From NCBI GenBank assembly GCA_028287105.1, contig JAQBQH010000240.1, forward strand, positions 1 to 49,232: a stretch of 49,232 bases of DNA. Direction: 5' to 3'. Of this stretch, positions 7,946 through 16,402 are shown one piece after another. The stretch comes from Myxococcales bacterium. GTDB taxonomy: Bacteria; Myxococcota_A; Polyangia; Palsa-1104. The notes under the pieces are model-generated. The model searched no databases. It had not been told where the DNA came from and saw only the letters and a program-made list of their open reading frames with translations. Numbering within the stretch: position 1 is the first letter of the stretch; the number at the start of each line of letters is the position of its first letter. The translations under genes were made by a program, and so were the position numbers.

Positions 7946-8821
7946 TCAGCCTTCGCCCAACCAATCACGCGGCTTCAGCCATGACGGCAGCTCCGCCTCG
8001 CGCGAGCCGGCCGGGAACTGCGCGTCGTACTCCCAGCGCACCAGCGGCGGCAGCGACATCAAGATCGACTCGGTCCTGCCGTCGGTCTTGAGCCCGAACA
8101 TCGTGCCGCGATCGTAGAGCAGGTTGAACTCGACGTAGCGGCCGCGCCGCAAGAGCTGGAACTGCCGCTCTCGTTCGCCCCAGCCCTCTTCTTTACGGCG
8201 GCGCACGATCGGCAGGTACGCGTCGAGGAACGAGTCGGCCGCGTCGCGCACGAACGCGAAGTGCGCGCTCGGGAGCTGATCGAAGAAGATGCCGCCGATC
8301 CCGCGCGTCTCGCCGCGGTGCGGAAGGTAGAAGTAGTCGTCGCACCATTTCTTGAAGCGCGGATGGAACGTCGGGTCGTGGCGATCGCACACGGTCTTCC
8401 AGGTGCGGTGAAAGTGCAGCACGTCCTCGCGCTCGGGATAATAGGGCGTGAGGTCCGCGCCGCCGCCGAACCAGAGCGTCGCGCCGCGGCGAAGGCAGCG
8501 AAAATTGGCATGCACCGTCGGGACGCGCGGGCTCTTGGGGTGCAGGACCAGCGAGACACCGCAGGCGAAGAAGGCGAGGCCGTCGCCGGGCAAGGAAGCG
8601 GCGAAGTCGGGCTTGAGCTCTCCGTGCACCGACGAGAAGTTGACGCCCGCCTTCTCGAAGATGGCGCCGTCGACGAGGACGCGCGACAGCCCGCCGCCGC
8701 CGCCGGGCCGCTGCCAGGCGTCGCCGCGGAAGCGCGCGCTCGCGTCCTCGGCCTCCAGCCCGTCGCAGATGCGCGTCTGCAGCCCCTCGAAGAACGCCTG
8801 CGCTTCCGCCTGCATCTCCAT
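7946..8821 (-). CDS. hemF: Oxygen-dependent coproporphyrinogen III oxidase
   Basis: 291 residues, close to the usual about 300. Signature segments include GGGGGLSRVLVDGAIFEKAGVNFS, VPTVHANFRCL (with the conserved His), LWFGGGADLTPYY, GIGGIFFDQL and RGRYVEFNLLYDRGT. HemF decarboxylates coproporphyrinogen III to protoporphyrinogen IX using O2, in the cytoplasm, implying aerobic haem synthesis; haem demand is visible locally in the di-haem cytochrome at 5187. The ATG at 8821 begins MEMQAEAQAFF. The upstream gap to the divergent response regulator holds a perfect palindrome, a likely operator. Confidence 0.97.
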   Translation of the reverse strand: MEMQAEAQAFFEGLQTRICDGLEAEDASARFRGDAWQRPGGGGGLSRVLVDGAIFEKAGVNFSSVHGELKPDFAASLPGDGLAFFACGVSLVLHPKSPRVPTVHANFRCLRRGATLWFGGGADLTPYYPEREDVLHFHRTWKTVCDRHDPTFHPRFKKWCDDYFYLPHRGETRGIGGIFFDQLPSAHFAFVRDAADSFLDAYLPIVRRRKEEGWGERERQFQLLRRGRYVEFNLLYDRGTMFGLKTDGRTESILMSLPPLVRWEYDAQFPAGSREAELPSWLKPRDWLGEG

Positions 8822-8850
8822 CTTCGCAGTATGCCATCAGCCACGTGGGT

Positions 8851-8867
8851 AATTTGTCTGACAAATT
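8851..8867. promoter_or_regulatory. Perfect 17-bp palindrome between hemF and the response regulator
   Basis: AATTTGTCTGACAAATT has 7-base arms around CTG. A further inverted half-site TGTCAGA follows at 8873-8879. It is AT-rich in a very GC-rich context and lies 30 bases upstream of the hemF start. It also lies just upstream of a TTGTCA (8872-8877) / GATACT (8893-8898) promoter-like pair for the response regulator (15-base spacer). The dyad suits a homodimeric repressor or activator. It does not match the TTGAT-N4-ATCAA Fnr consensus. Confidence 0.5.
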
Positions 8868-8907
8868 GCCATTGTCAGATCCGGGCGCCTTTGATACTCC
8901 TGTCGTC

Positions 8908-9270
8908 GTGACGGAGTGGGTGGTGGTGGTCGACGACGACGAGCCGGTACGCGAGGCGATCGCCGAGGTCCTGGCCGACGACGGCTACGACGTCCGCGTC
9001 GCGTGCGACGGCGACGAGGCGATCACGGTGCTGCGTGAGGTGCCGCGCCCCTGTGTCGCGCTCGTCGACATGATCATGCCGCGCATCGACGGCTGGCAGC
9101 TGGTGCGGACCATCAACGCCGATCCGTCGCTGCGCGACATCGCGATCATCTGCTCGAGCGCCGGCCGCGAGGAGCCGCCGGACGGCTGCGTCGGTGTCCT
9201 GCGCAAGCCGTTCGATCACGCCAGCCTCAACGAAGCGGTTCGCGCCGCCTTCGCCACGCTCAAGCGCTGA
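8908..9270 (+). CDS. Single-domain response regulator (CheY-like receiver)
   Basis: 120 residues from the GTG at 8908. WVVVVDDDEPVREAI starts the receiver with the acidic pocket, ALVDMIMPRIDGW gives the phospho-acceptor Asp54, CSSAG is the switch Ser region and VGVLRKPFDH holds the conserved Lys. There is no output domain. An upstream in-frame ATG at 8845 would place the palindrome and promoter inside the coding region and adds nonconserved sequence, so the GTG is preferred. No SD is visible; GATACT lies 9 bases upstream, which suggests a near-leaderless transcript. A cognate kinase is not adjacent; the hybrid kinase at 27230 is far away. Confidence 0.87.
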   Translation: MTEWVVVVDDDEPVREAIAEVLADDGYDVRVACDGDEAITVLREVPRPCVALVDMIMPRIDGWQLVRTINADPSLRDIAIICSSAGREEPPDGCVGVLRKPFDHASLNEAVRAAFATLKR

Positions 9271-9300
9271 CCACGTCGTACGAGGCTACGACGGCGAAAG

Positions 9301-10332
9301 CTACGGCGTGGGGCGCAGCGTGCCGGCGCGCCAGCCGACGCCGCCGCGATCGTCGCGAATGACGGCGTAGAAGTCGATCTCGCCGCCGGCCTCGGTCGTC
9401 GTCGCCGCTTCGGCCGGCGTCGGCGCGAACCAGGTCGTCGAGGCGCCCTCTTCGGGCAGCTCAGCGGCGCAGGCCGCCGGATCGTTGCAGCCGGGCGGCA
9501 GGTAGAGCGAGCGGCCGCCGTCGAGGTGGCCCGCGGAGGTGAACCACGAGACCGTCAGCGCTTCGTAGGTGCCGTCGGCTTTGCGCTCGGCGGCGTCGGC
9601 GGCGCGATTGGCGGCGATCTCCCACGACGCCAGATCTTTGCCGGCGGCGAGCGTGAAGACGCCGTTGCCGTCGAGGAGGTCGGCGGTGTAGTTGCCGGCG
9701 GGCGACGCGGCGGTGAAGGTGGCCAGCGTCGGGTTGTGATTCGGAGCGCTGGTGCGCCGATCGGGCGCGCTCATCTGGAGGCGCTTCAAGGCGACGACGC
9801 AGTGGTCGGGGTCGGTCGGGCGCCCCTCGTTGTTGGCGATGTCGAGGAGACAGCCGATGGCGCCGGCATCGGTGTCGGCGACAGCGACGGTGATCAGGAG
9901 CTCCGCCGAGGCCGCGTCGCCGAGGAGGCCGGGGTTGGCCAGATACGCCGTCTTCAAATTCGTGCTGATGACGCACAAGGGAGCGCCCGGCGCGTCGTCG
10001 CAGGATGGCGGCGCCAGCGTCGTCGAGCCGCTCGTGCCGAGCCCGCCGCCGACTCCGCAGGGCGACACGGTTAGCGTGCCCGACGGCAGCGTGCAGGCCA
10101 GCCACACCGCCGACAGCGGCCGCGCCGCGCCCCCGTCCAGCTGCTGCACGCGCGGCTCGACGGCGAGGAGATCGAGCGCGGTCCATTCGCCGGGCGCGAC
10201 CTCGGGCGGCTCGGCGCGCACCGCCAGCACGCGCAGCTTGTCGATGAAGCTCGCCGCCGGCAGGTCGCTCGAGCAGCCCGCCAGCGTTCCCGCGACACAG
10301 GCGACAGCGACGGTGGCGAGCGCGCGATTCAT
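9301..10332 (-). CDS. Hypothetical lipoprotein downstream of the TonB-dependent receptor
   Basis: 343 residues. The signal peptide ends in the lipobox TLAGC, followed by SSDLPAASFIDKLRVLAVRAEPPEVAPGE, a Pro/Glu-rich segment that recurs in lipoproteins of similar genomes. Several Cys pairs (CTLPSGTLTVSPC, CDDAPGAPLC, CNDPAAC) and a Gly-rich beta-type C-terminus suggest an extracytoplasmic fold. It lies 28 bases downstream of the TonB-dependent receptor on the same strand, so it is probably a surface-exposed partner (inference). It also has TATACT at 10342-10347, 9 bases before the ATG, so it may have its own near-leaderless promoter. Confidence 0.75.
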   Translation of the reverse strand: MNRALATVAVACVAGTLAGCSSDLPAASFIDKLRVLAVRAEPPEVAPGEWTALDLLAVEPRVQQLDGGAARPLSAVWLACTLPSGTLTVSPCGVGGGLGTSGSTTLAPPSCDDAPGAPLCVISTNLKTAYLANPGLLGDAASAELLITVAVADTDAGAIGCLLDIANNEGRPTDPDHCVVALKRLQMSAPDRRTSAPNHNPTLATFTAASPAGNYTADLLDGNGVFTLAAGKDLASWEIAANRAADAAERKADGTYEALTVSWFTSAGHLDGGRSLYLPPGCNDPAACAAELPEEGASTTWFAPTPAEAATTTEAGGEIDFYAVIRDDRGGVGWRAGTLRPTP

Positions 10333-10360
10333 CGGCCCCGCAGTATACCCGCCGCCCGCA

Positions 10361-12937
10361 TCAGAAGCTCGCGCGCAGGCCGATGCTCGGCAGGATGGGC
10401 AGCCCGGTGACCGCGCGCCGGCGCGTGTAGTCGTACGAGTAGGCGTAGCCCTCGACGTTGGCAGTGTTGGTGACGTTCGAGATGTCGAGGTAGACGCCGA
10501 GGATCCAGCTCTTGAAGACGAAGCGCTTGTCGACGCGCACATCGAGCTGCGCGAACGACGGCATCCGCTCGCTGAAGGCCGCGCGCGGAATGGGGATGGT
10601 GACGCTCTGGTCGGCGTCGAGGACGCCGGGGCCGAGCGGGGTGGCCGGGTTGCCGGTGACGTAGCGGAAGCGCACGCCGAAGTCGATCTCCCACGGAAGG
10701 TGGTAGCCGGCGATGAGCGTCAGGATGTGGGTCTGGTCGTACTGGAACGGCCGCCACGGCTCGCCGGGATGGTCGCGCCGCTCGCTCTTGAGGAGCGTAT
10801 AGGAGAGCCAGCCGTAGACCCGCTTGCCGCTGTCGATCTTGAGTAGGAGGTCGCCGCCGTAGACGCGGCCGATGCCCTCGTCGCTGTAGCGCTCGGCGAC
10901 GATCTGGCCGGCGCGCTGGGTCTGCGCGTCTGACGACACGGCCAGGTAGGTGAGGTCCTTGTAGAAGAGGTTGAGCTCGACGCGCAGCGCGCGGTATTGC
11001 GGGATCGGTCGGGTCTCGAGGCCGAGCGTGAAGTGCCACGCCTGCTCCGCACGCAGCGACGGATTTCCCAGCACCGCGTCGGAGTAGGGCGCCTGTTGCG
11101 GCATGTGGAAGAGGCCGATGCCGGCCTTGAGCCAGGTCTCGGTGGCGACCTTGAAGCGCGCGCTCAGGCGCGGCTGCACGAGGATGCGATCCGAGCCGGC
11201 GAGGCGATCGGCGCGCACGCCGGCGATGACGAGCAGGCGATTGGCTAACGGCCACAGCTCGCCCTGGGCGTAGACCGCCGGCGAGACCTCGAGGCCGCGG
11301 TCGCGCAGGCTCAGGCGCGGCCGTTCACCGAGCGGACCGAGCGGCACTTCCTCGGTGGACTGCTGCGGCGCATCGACCGAGACCCAGAAGTAGTCGCCCT
11401 GGAGGTCGAGGCCGTAGGTCATGCGAAAGCGCTTGGAGACGCGGTAGACGGCCTCGAAACGCAGATCCAGCTCGAGGAGATCGAGGTTGAAGCGCGCGGC
11501 CGCGCCGACGTTGCCGTCGAAGTGCTGCGGGCCGAAGGAGACCGTGACGTCGGCGTCCCAGCGGCCGCGGCTCTTCTTCCAATCGGCGAAGAGCGTGTGG
11601 AACCACTGCCGCGTCGAGAAGGTGCCGGTGAGCGACGGGTCGGCGTCGGGCGGGGTCTTGTTGACGAAGGCGACGTCGTCGTCGGCGCCGAAGACGAGGA
11701 GCTTGAGCTTGCCGCCGCCGACCGGGTAGTCGAGCTGCGCCTGATAGTCGTAATAGCGCGGCGCGACGGTGAGCGAGCCCGACGAGAAGAAGAGCCCGAG
11801 AAAGGCGTCGACGTAGGAGCGGCGCCCCGAGAGCGCGAAGGAGCCCTTGCCGACCGGACCCTCGACGAGGACGTGCGCGTCGTAGACGTCCATCTTGATG
11901 TCGCCGTGGATGCGATCTTTGCGCCCTTCGCGCGGGACGATGTCGACGATGCCGCCGGTGAGCCGCCCATAGCGGACGCTGAAGTTCGACGGGATGAGGT
12001 CGAAGCGATCGAGGAGGTACGAGTTGAACGTGGAGGTCAGCCCGCCGAAGTGGAAGGCGTTGGGGATCTCCATGCCGAGGAGGAACGCGCCCGACTCGCC
12101 GGGCGCGGCGCCGCGGATGACCAGCTGGCCGAGGTCGAACGGCGAGCGCGCCACCGACGGCAGGTTGAGCACGGCCGCGAGAGCGTCGCCGCGCGTGCCG
12201 GGGATGAGCCGCACCTCTTCGCCGTCGAGCGAGACGCGCGCGACCTCCTCGCGCGACGGCGGCGCGTGCACCACCGATTCGTAGAGCGCCTCGTTGGCGC
12301 GGGCGACGACGTAGCGCACGGTGACGGCGTCGCGCTCGCCGAGCTTCTCGCGCGCGCGCAGCGTGCGATACCCGGGCGCGGCCACGACCACCTCGACGGC
12401 GCCGCCACGCGCGAGCGGCAGCGCGAAGGATCCGTCGGCGCCGCTCTCGGTCTGGCCGACGGCGGCGCCGCGCTCGTCGAGGGCGATGACGGCTGCGCCT
12501 TCGACGGCGGCGCGGGTGCCGCGCTCGTGCACCGAGCCGCGCAGTCGCACCGGCGGCGCTTTGGCGGGCGCCGCAGCGGCACCGGACGCCGCGTCGACGG
12601 GCGCCTTCATGACGAACGCGTAGCGATAGGTCACGCGCACCGGCACCGGCTTGCCGTCGGCGCGCCCCGGCTCGAATTTGAACTTCTGCACCGCCGCCAG
12701 GGCCGCCTCGTCGAAGCCGTGCCCCGCGGCCCCGAGGACCGCCGCGTGCACGACGCGCCCCTCTTCGTCGACGATGAGCTCGAGCGTGACCGTGCCGGTC
12801 AACCCGGCGCGCGCCGCCTCTTCGGGATAGGGCGCCTCGACGCGCTCGACCAACTTCGGCGGCACGAGCGGTTGCGCCTGCGCGTGCGACGCGACCAGCG
12901 ACGCAGCCAACGACAGCAACAAGACGAGCCGGAGCAC
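10361..12937 (-). CDS. TonB-dependent receptor with an N-terminal TonB C-terminal-type domain
   Basis: 858 residues. After a signal peptide (ASHAQAQ), residues about 25-108 resemble the TonB C-terminal fold: VEAPYPEEAARAGLTGTV, VVHAAVLGAAGHGFDEAAL and AVQKFKFEPGRADGKPV. Residues about 130-205 form a carboxypeptidase-regulatory-like beta sandwich (GAAVIALDERG, GSFALPLARGG). The plug follows (IRGAAPGESGAFLLGMEIP, VRYGRLTGGIVDIVPREG) and then a roughly 500-residue beta-barrel ending in aromatic GLRASF. It imports a bulky ligand across the outer membrane using the ExbB/ExbD/TonB complex encoded immediately upstream. The TonB-like domain on the receptor is unusual compared with enterobacterial receptors. 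Confidence 0.9.
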   Translation of the reverse strand: MLRLVLLLSLAASLVASHAQAQPLVPPKLVERVEAPYPEEAARAGLTGTVTLELIVDEEGRVVHAAVLGAAGHGFDEAALAAVQKFKFEPGRADGKPVPVRVTYRYAFVMKAPVDAASGAAAAPAKAPPVRLRGSVHERGTRAAVEGAAVIALDERGAAVGQTESGADGSFALPLARGGAVEVVVAAPGYRTLRAREKLGERDAVTVRYVVARANEALYESVVHAPPSREEVARVSLDGEEVRLIPGTRGDALAAVLNLPSVARSPFDLGQLVIRGAAPGESGAFLLGMEIPNAFHFGGLTSTFNSYLLDRFDLIPSNFSVRYGRLTGGIVDIVPREGRKDRIHGDIKMDVYDAHVLVEGPVGKGSFALSGRRSYVDAFLGLFFSSGSLTVAPRYYDYQAQLDYPVGGGKLKLLVFGADDDVAFVNKTPPDADPSLTGTFSTRQWFHTLFADWKKSRGRWDADVTVSFGPQHFDGNVGAAARFNLDLLELDLRFEAVYRVSKRFRMTYGLDLQGDYFWVSVDAPQQSTEEVPLGPLGERPRLSLRDRGLEVSPAVYAQGELWPLANRLLVIAGVRADRLAGSDRILVQPRLSARFKVATETWLKAGIGLFHMPQQAPYSDAVLGNPSLRAEQAWHFTLGLETRPIPQYRALRVELNLFYKDLTYLAVSSDAQTQRAGQIVAERYSDEGIGRVYGGDLLLKIDSGKRVYGWLSYTLLKSERRDHPGEPWRPFQYDQTHILTLIAGYHLPWEIDFGVRFRYVTGNPATPLGPGVLDADQSVTIPIPRAAFSERMPSFAQLDVRVDKRFVFKSWILGVYLDISNVTNTANVEGYAYSYDYTRRRAVTGLPILPSIGLRASF

Positions 12938-12949
12938 CCGGCGGTCATC

Positions 12950-13708
12950 TTAGCGATCGAGCTGGAACTTGAACAGGTACGACTGGATCACGAACGCGAC
13001 CGGTTTTCCGTCGGTGGCGATGGCCGGCTTGAATTTGCAGCGATGCGTCAGCGCGTGCACCGCCGCCTGATCGAGCCCGTGGCCGAGGCCCGCCAGCACC
13101 TTGATGCCGTGGACCTTGCCTTTGTCGTCGAGCTCCACGCGCAGCTTGACGTCGCCCTCGATGCCGAGCTGCTTGGCCTCGTCGGGATACTCGGTCGAAC
13201 GCGCGCACGCCTCCGAGTCGACCTCGGGGAACGACTTCACGTACAGCTCCGAGACCGGCGAGTACGACGGCTTGGGCGGCGGCGGCGGCGCGGACGGCAG
13301 CGGCACCACCGGACCCTTGCCCGACTTGGCCGGGTCGATCATCGTCGTGTTGCCGACCGGCACCGCCATCGACGAGTCACCCTCGGTGGTCGACGACATC
13401 GTGACGCCGAAGATCGGCTTGGGCGGCTCCTTCGGCGGCTCTTTGGGCGGCTCGGCGTTGGGCGGCGGCGCGACCGGCGGCGGCGCGATCTTCTTCTTCT
13501 CGACCTTGCGCGGCGGCTCGATCTTCGGCGGCGGCGGCGTCTCCACCCTGGGCGGCGCCGGCGGCACCTTCTTCTTGCGCATGTCGACTTCGACCCACGA
13601 CGGGCGATGCGGCGGGCGCTCCGGCACGTGGGCGAGCCCATACGCAATCGCCGCGTGCGCCGTCAGGGCGCCGATGATTGCGACGAGGTCGGGCTTGGAC
13701 AGCGCCAT
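12950..13708 (-). CDS. tonB: Energy transducer TonB
   Basis: 252 residues. One N-terminal membrane anchor (about residues 10-28, IGALTAHAAIAYGL) is followed by a long Pro/Lys-rich periplasmic spacer (PPPPKIEPPRKVEKKK, PPKEPPKEPPKP). A TonB C-terminal domain follows, with STEYPDEAKQLGIEGDVKL, GLGHGLDQAAVHAL and KFKPAIATDGKPV. It transmits proton-motive energy from ExbB/ExbD to the outer-membrane receptor. The gene sits between exbD and the receptor, 12 bases before the latter. The C-terminal domain resembles the one at the receptor N-terminus, which suggests domain duplication within this locus (inference). Confidence 0.93.
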   Translation of the reverse strand: MALSKPDLVAIIGALTAHAAIAYGLAHVPERPPHRPSWVEVDMRKKKVPPAPPRVETPPPPKIEPPRKVEKKKIAPPPVAPPPNAEPPKEPPKEPPKPIFGVTMSSTTEGDSSMAVPVGNTTMIDPAKSGKGPVVPLPSAPPPPPKPSYSPVSELYVKSFPEVDSEACARSTEYPDEAKQLGIEGDVKLRVELDDKGKVHGIKVLAGLGHGLDQAAVHALTHRCKFKPAIATDGKPVAFVIQSYLFKFQLDR

Positions 13709-13731
13709 CGGTTACTGCTTCTAACGCTCGA

Positions 13732-14169
13732 CTACGGAGTGGGATCCGTGTTGAGCGCGAACTTGTGAACGCCCAACGACTTGACCAGATCGACGATGTG
13801 CACCACGTCGCCGTAGGAGATGCCGCGGTCGGCGGCGATGATCGCCTGCAGATCCTTGTTCTTCGCGAGCATGTCCGGGATGAGCTGCTTGACGTGCTCC
13901 TCGTCGGTCTTCTCGCCGTTGGCGTAGATGCCGACGGCGCCCGAGGCGTCGCGCGACAGGGTCAGCGCCAGCGTCGACTTGAGTGTCTCGTCGCCGGTGG
14001 CCGCCTTCGGCAGCTCGACCTTGATCGACGGGTTGTTCACGATCATCGGTGCGGTCACCATGAAGATGATGAGGAGCACCAGCGTCACGTCGACCAGCGG
14101 CGTGACGTTGATGTCGGTGATCGCTCCCTGACCTCCCTCGTCGTCCTGATAGGAGGCGCCGCCGGCCAT
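13732..14169 (-). CDS. exbD: Biopolymer transport protein ExbD/TolR
   Basis: 145 residues. TDINVTPLVDVTLVLLIIFMVTAP is the single membrane helix with the conserved Asp (VDVTLVLL) that carries protons in ExbD/TolR. A periplasmic domain follows, with VELPKAATGDE, SRDASGAVGIYANGEK, AIIAADRGISYGDVV and VHIVDLVKSLGVHKFAL. The start abuts the exbB stop with no gap, indicating translational coupling. The downstream tonB and receptor argue for ExbD rather than TolR. Confidence 0.93.
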   Translation of the reverse strand: MAGGASYQDDEGGQGAITDINVTPLVDVTLVLLIIFMVTAPMIVNNPSIKVELPKAATGDETLKSTLALTLSRDASGAVGIYANGEKTDEEHVKQLIPDMLAKNKDLQAIIAADRGISYGDVVHIVDLVKSLGVHKFALNTDPTP

Positions 14170-14856
14170 CTACTTGGCCTCCGAGAGCTTACCCGCGCCC
14201 GACTTCGACTTCTCGGTCGAGGCGGGCGCGTCGCCCTCGCCCTTGAGCTGCGCGAGGACCACGTGGGCGAGCGCGTCGGTGTTGGCGATCGTCTGCCGCA
14301 CGCGGCGGTTGAAGATGTTGTAGCCGACGACGGCGGGGATGGCGACGAGGAGGCCGAGCGCGGTGGCGACGAGCGCCTCGGAGATGCCGGCCATGACCAC
14401 GGCCACGCCGCCCGCCTGGTTGCCGGCGAGATCGTGGAACGCCTTGATGATGCCGAGGACGGTGCCGAAGAGGCCGATGAAGGGGGCGTTGTTGCCGAGG
14501 GTGCCGAGGAAGGCGAGGTTGCGCTCGAGGCGCATGCGCTCCTTCGCCTTCTGCCCGACCATCGCTTCTGCGACCGAGTCGGTGCCGCGCTCGATCTCTT
14601 CGAGGCCGGCGGCGATGACCGTCATCTCGGGCGAGTCGGAGCCTTTGACGCGGCTGCGGGCGTCGGCAAAGCTGCCCTTGGAGAGCAGGCGACGAAGGTC
14701 GCTGCCGAGCGACTCCACATCGACGCCGTGCGTGAGGAAGAAGTACGCGCGCTCGATCATGATGGCGAAGCTGATGATCGAGAGCAGGACGAGCAGCCAC
14801 AAGACCCACTCGGCGCCCAGCAGCGTGAAGGCGAGAAATCGTTCCGTTATGTGCAT
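14170..14856 (-). CDS. exbB: MotA/TolQ/ExbB proton channel protein
   Basis: 228 residues with three predicted helices (about 13-35, 128-150, 165-190). LGNNAPFIGLFGTVLGIIKAF and GISEALVATALGLLVAIPAVVGYNIF are the diagnostic MotA/TolQ/ExbB segments lining the proton path. The C-terminal tail is Lys/Ser-rich (TEKSKSGAGKLSEAK). First gene of exbB-exbD-tonB-receptor. A good sigma70-like promoter lies at 14898-14926, 42 bases upstream of the ATG. Confidence 0.93.
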   Translation of the reverse strand: MHITERFLAFTLLGAEWVLWLLVLLSIISFAIMIERAYFFLTHGVDVESLGSDLRRLLSKGSFADARSRVKGSDSPEMTVIAAGLEEIERGTDSVAEAMVGQKAKERMRLERNLAFLGTLGNNAPFIGLFGTVLGIIKAFHDLAGNQAGGVAVVMAGISEALVATALGLLVAIPAVVGYNIFNRRVRQTIANTDALAHVVLAQLKGEGDAPASTEKSKSGAGKLSEAK

Positions 14857-14897
14857 GAAGGCCCCGTTCTATGTGCGCGTCGAAGAAATGAAGCGCA

Positions 14898-14926
14898 AGT
14901 GTATGCCGCAACAAGCGGACATTCAA
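14898..14926 (-). promoter_or_regulatory. Putative sigma70 promoter for the exbB operon
   Basis: On the minus strand, TTGAAT (14921-14926) and TACACT (14898-14903) are separated by exactly 17 bases, upstream of the exbB ATG at 14856. The spacer itself contains an imperfect GTCCGC/GCGG dyad. The region is less GC-rich than its surroundings. Confidence 0.5.
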
Positions 14927-14960
14927 ATCGATCTGACGCGCGGGGCGAGGCGGGCGTTGC

Positions 14961-15296
14961 TCAGGACGGAGGCAGCAGCTGCGGCGCGGGACCGTCGTGG
15001 CGGGGCGGCAGGCCGACGGGCTTGGAGCTCACGGTCCTGACGTAGTTGACCGTGTTGAGCACGAGCAATACGGGACCGATGATGATCGAGTAGTAGCTGG
15101 TCCAGCCGACGGTGACGAGGATCGCGAACTTCTTCCAGTATTCGCGATGCACGCAAGGCTTGCAGATCTGCCCCTCGAAGATGCTGCGCTGATGCGCGGC
15201 GATGAGGCCGATGTTCTGGTGCAGCTTGATCGGCCACGTCGGCGCTGGCGCGCCGCACTTCATGCAGTGGGTGATGGTGGGGTCTGAAAACGCCAT
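14961..15296 (-). CDS. Small membrane protein with a split CxxC zinc-ribbon-like N-terminus
   Basis: 111 residues. CMKCG (about residue 11) and CKPC (about residue 46) form two CxxC pairs that could bind one zinc. A hydrophobic segment follows (FAILVTVGWTSYYSIIIGPVLLVL) and then a Pro-rich tail (PPRHDGPAPQLLPPS). The cytoplasmic zinc knuckle plus membrane anchor resembles several unnamed families; I cannot name it. It is upstream of exbB on the same strand with a 104-base gap containing the exbB promoter, so it is probably separate. Confidence 0.7.
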   Translation of the reverse strand: MAFSDPTITHCMKCGAPAPTWPIKLHQNIGLIAAHQRSIFEGQICKPCVHREYWKKFAILVTVGWTSYYSIIIGPVLLVLNTVNYVRTVSSKPVGLPPRHDGPAPQLLPPS

Positions 15297-15340
15297 GCTC
15301 CATCGTACGACGTTCGGACCGCGTCCTTCCGTAAGGGCTG

Positions 15341-16381
15341 CTACTTCACGACCTCGGCCAGGAGCACCGTGGCGTAGGAGCCGGAGGGGAGGGCGAACTC
15401 GAGGACGATGGCGTCGTCGCCGGCGGGGCGTACGGCGGGGGCGGCCACGGGGACGAGGAGCGGGCGGCGCGTGCCTTCGGCCAGCTTGCCCATGACGGCG
15501 AAGGTGGCGGCGTCGATGCCCTCGGCGGCGAGGAGGCTGTCCTCGCGGGCGCGCGACGGCGAGCCGGGGGGCGGCGACATCATCTTGTGGCCGAACATGG
15601 GGCCGGTGACGACGAGCGCGCGGGCGGTCAGGCGCGCCTGCGCGTCGGCGACGGCGACCTCGTCGGCGGTGAAGAGGCCGCCGGTGTCGGTCTTCTTGAG
15701 CACGTCGCCGGCGACGACGGTGCCGAGGAGGTCGTCGTCGATGCGGGCGTCGAGGTAGCGGTTGAAGAGCTCCGATTGATAGGCGCTCACCAGCATGCGG
15801 ATCTCGGCGCCCGGCAGGCGCGGGCGGCGCTTGGCGTCGGCGGCGCCGGTCGGGGGCGCGAGGAGCAGCTTACCGCGGGCGGCGTTGTCGCCGCGGGCGC
15901 CGAAGCGCTGGGTCCCGAAGTAGTTGGGCAGCCCGACCGCGGCCAGGCGATCGAGGACGGCCTGGGCGCGCGCGACCGCATCGGCACCGACGCCGCGCAG
16001 CGTCAGCGTGAAGCGGTTGCCGGCGAGATGGCCGGTGCGCAGCTTGTTGCCGTGGCGCGCCGCCTCGAGCACCTTGACGCCGTCGACCACCGCGGCGAGG
16101 GCGCGCTCGGGATCGACCTCGGGCAGGGAGACCCATTGGCGGGTGAGCGCCTGGCGATCTTTCTGCCCGGCGACGCCGGCGTCCTTGGGCGAGATGGCGA
16201 GCGCGCGACAGAGCCGCGCCACGGCCTCGGCGGTGGTGAGCGCGCGCTTCTCGATGCGCACGAAGGTGTGGGGGCCTTCGCCCGCGGGGCTGTAGGCGGG
16301 CAGCTCATCGACGATGAAGTCTTCGGGCGAGGCCTTGTGCAGGCCGCCGGTGCCGGGTAGATCCCGAGTCAGAACGCGCAT
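15341..16381 (-). CDS. truD: tRNA pseudouridine(13) synthase
   Basis: 346 residues, usual for TruD. PEDFIVDELPAYSPAGEGPHTFVRIEK is the conserved N-terminal block, GVAGQKDRQALTRQW contains the catalytic Asp75, and GNRFTLTLRGV, GLPNYFGTQRFGARGDN and SAYQSELFNRYL follow. TruD isomerises U13 in tRNA-Glu. The ATG at 16381 (MRVLTRDLPG) is chosen because upstream in-frame sequence lies over the divergent ChaN-like gene. The 21-base gap between the two divergent starts holds the TATACT core of the other gene. Confidence 0.95.
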   Translation of the reverse strand: MRVLTRDLPGTGGLHKASPEDFIVDELPAYSPAGEGPHTFVRIEKRALTTAEAVARLCRALAISPKDAGVAGQKDRQALTRQWVSLPEVDPERALAAVVDGVKVLEAARHGNKLRTGHLAGNRFTLTLRGVGADAVARAQAVLDRLAAVGLPNYFGTQRFGARGDNAARGKLLLAPPTGAADAKRRPRLPGAEIRMLVSAYQSELFNRYLDARIDDDLLGTVVAGDVLKKTDTGGLFTADEVAVADAQARLTARALVVTGPMFGHKMMSPPPGSPSRAREDSLLAAEGIDAATFAVMGKLAEGTRRPLLVPVAAPAVRPAGDDAIVLEFALPSGSYATVLLAEVVK

Positions 16382-16402
16382 CGCGCGCAGTATACTCGCG
16401 GC

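Noticed and set aside
8845-8907. Upstream ATG extension of the response regulator
   Set aside because: It would translate through the palindrome and the TTGTCA/GATACT promoter, and the extra residues are not part of the receiver fold.
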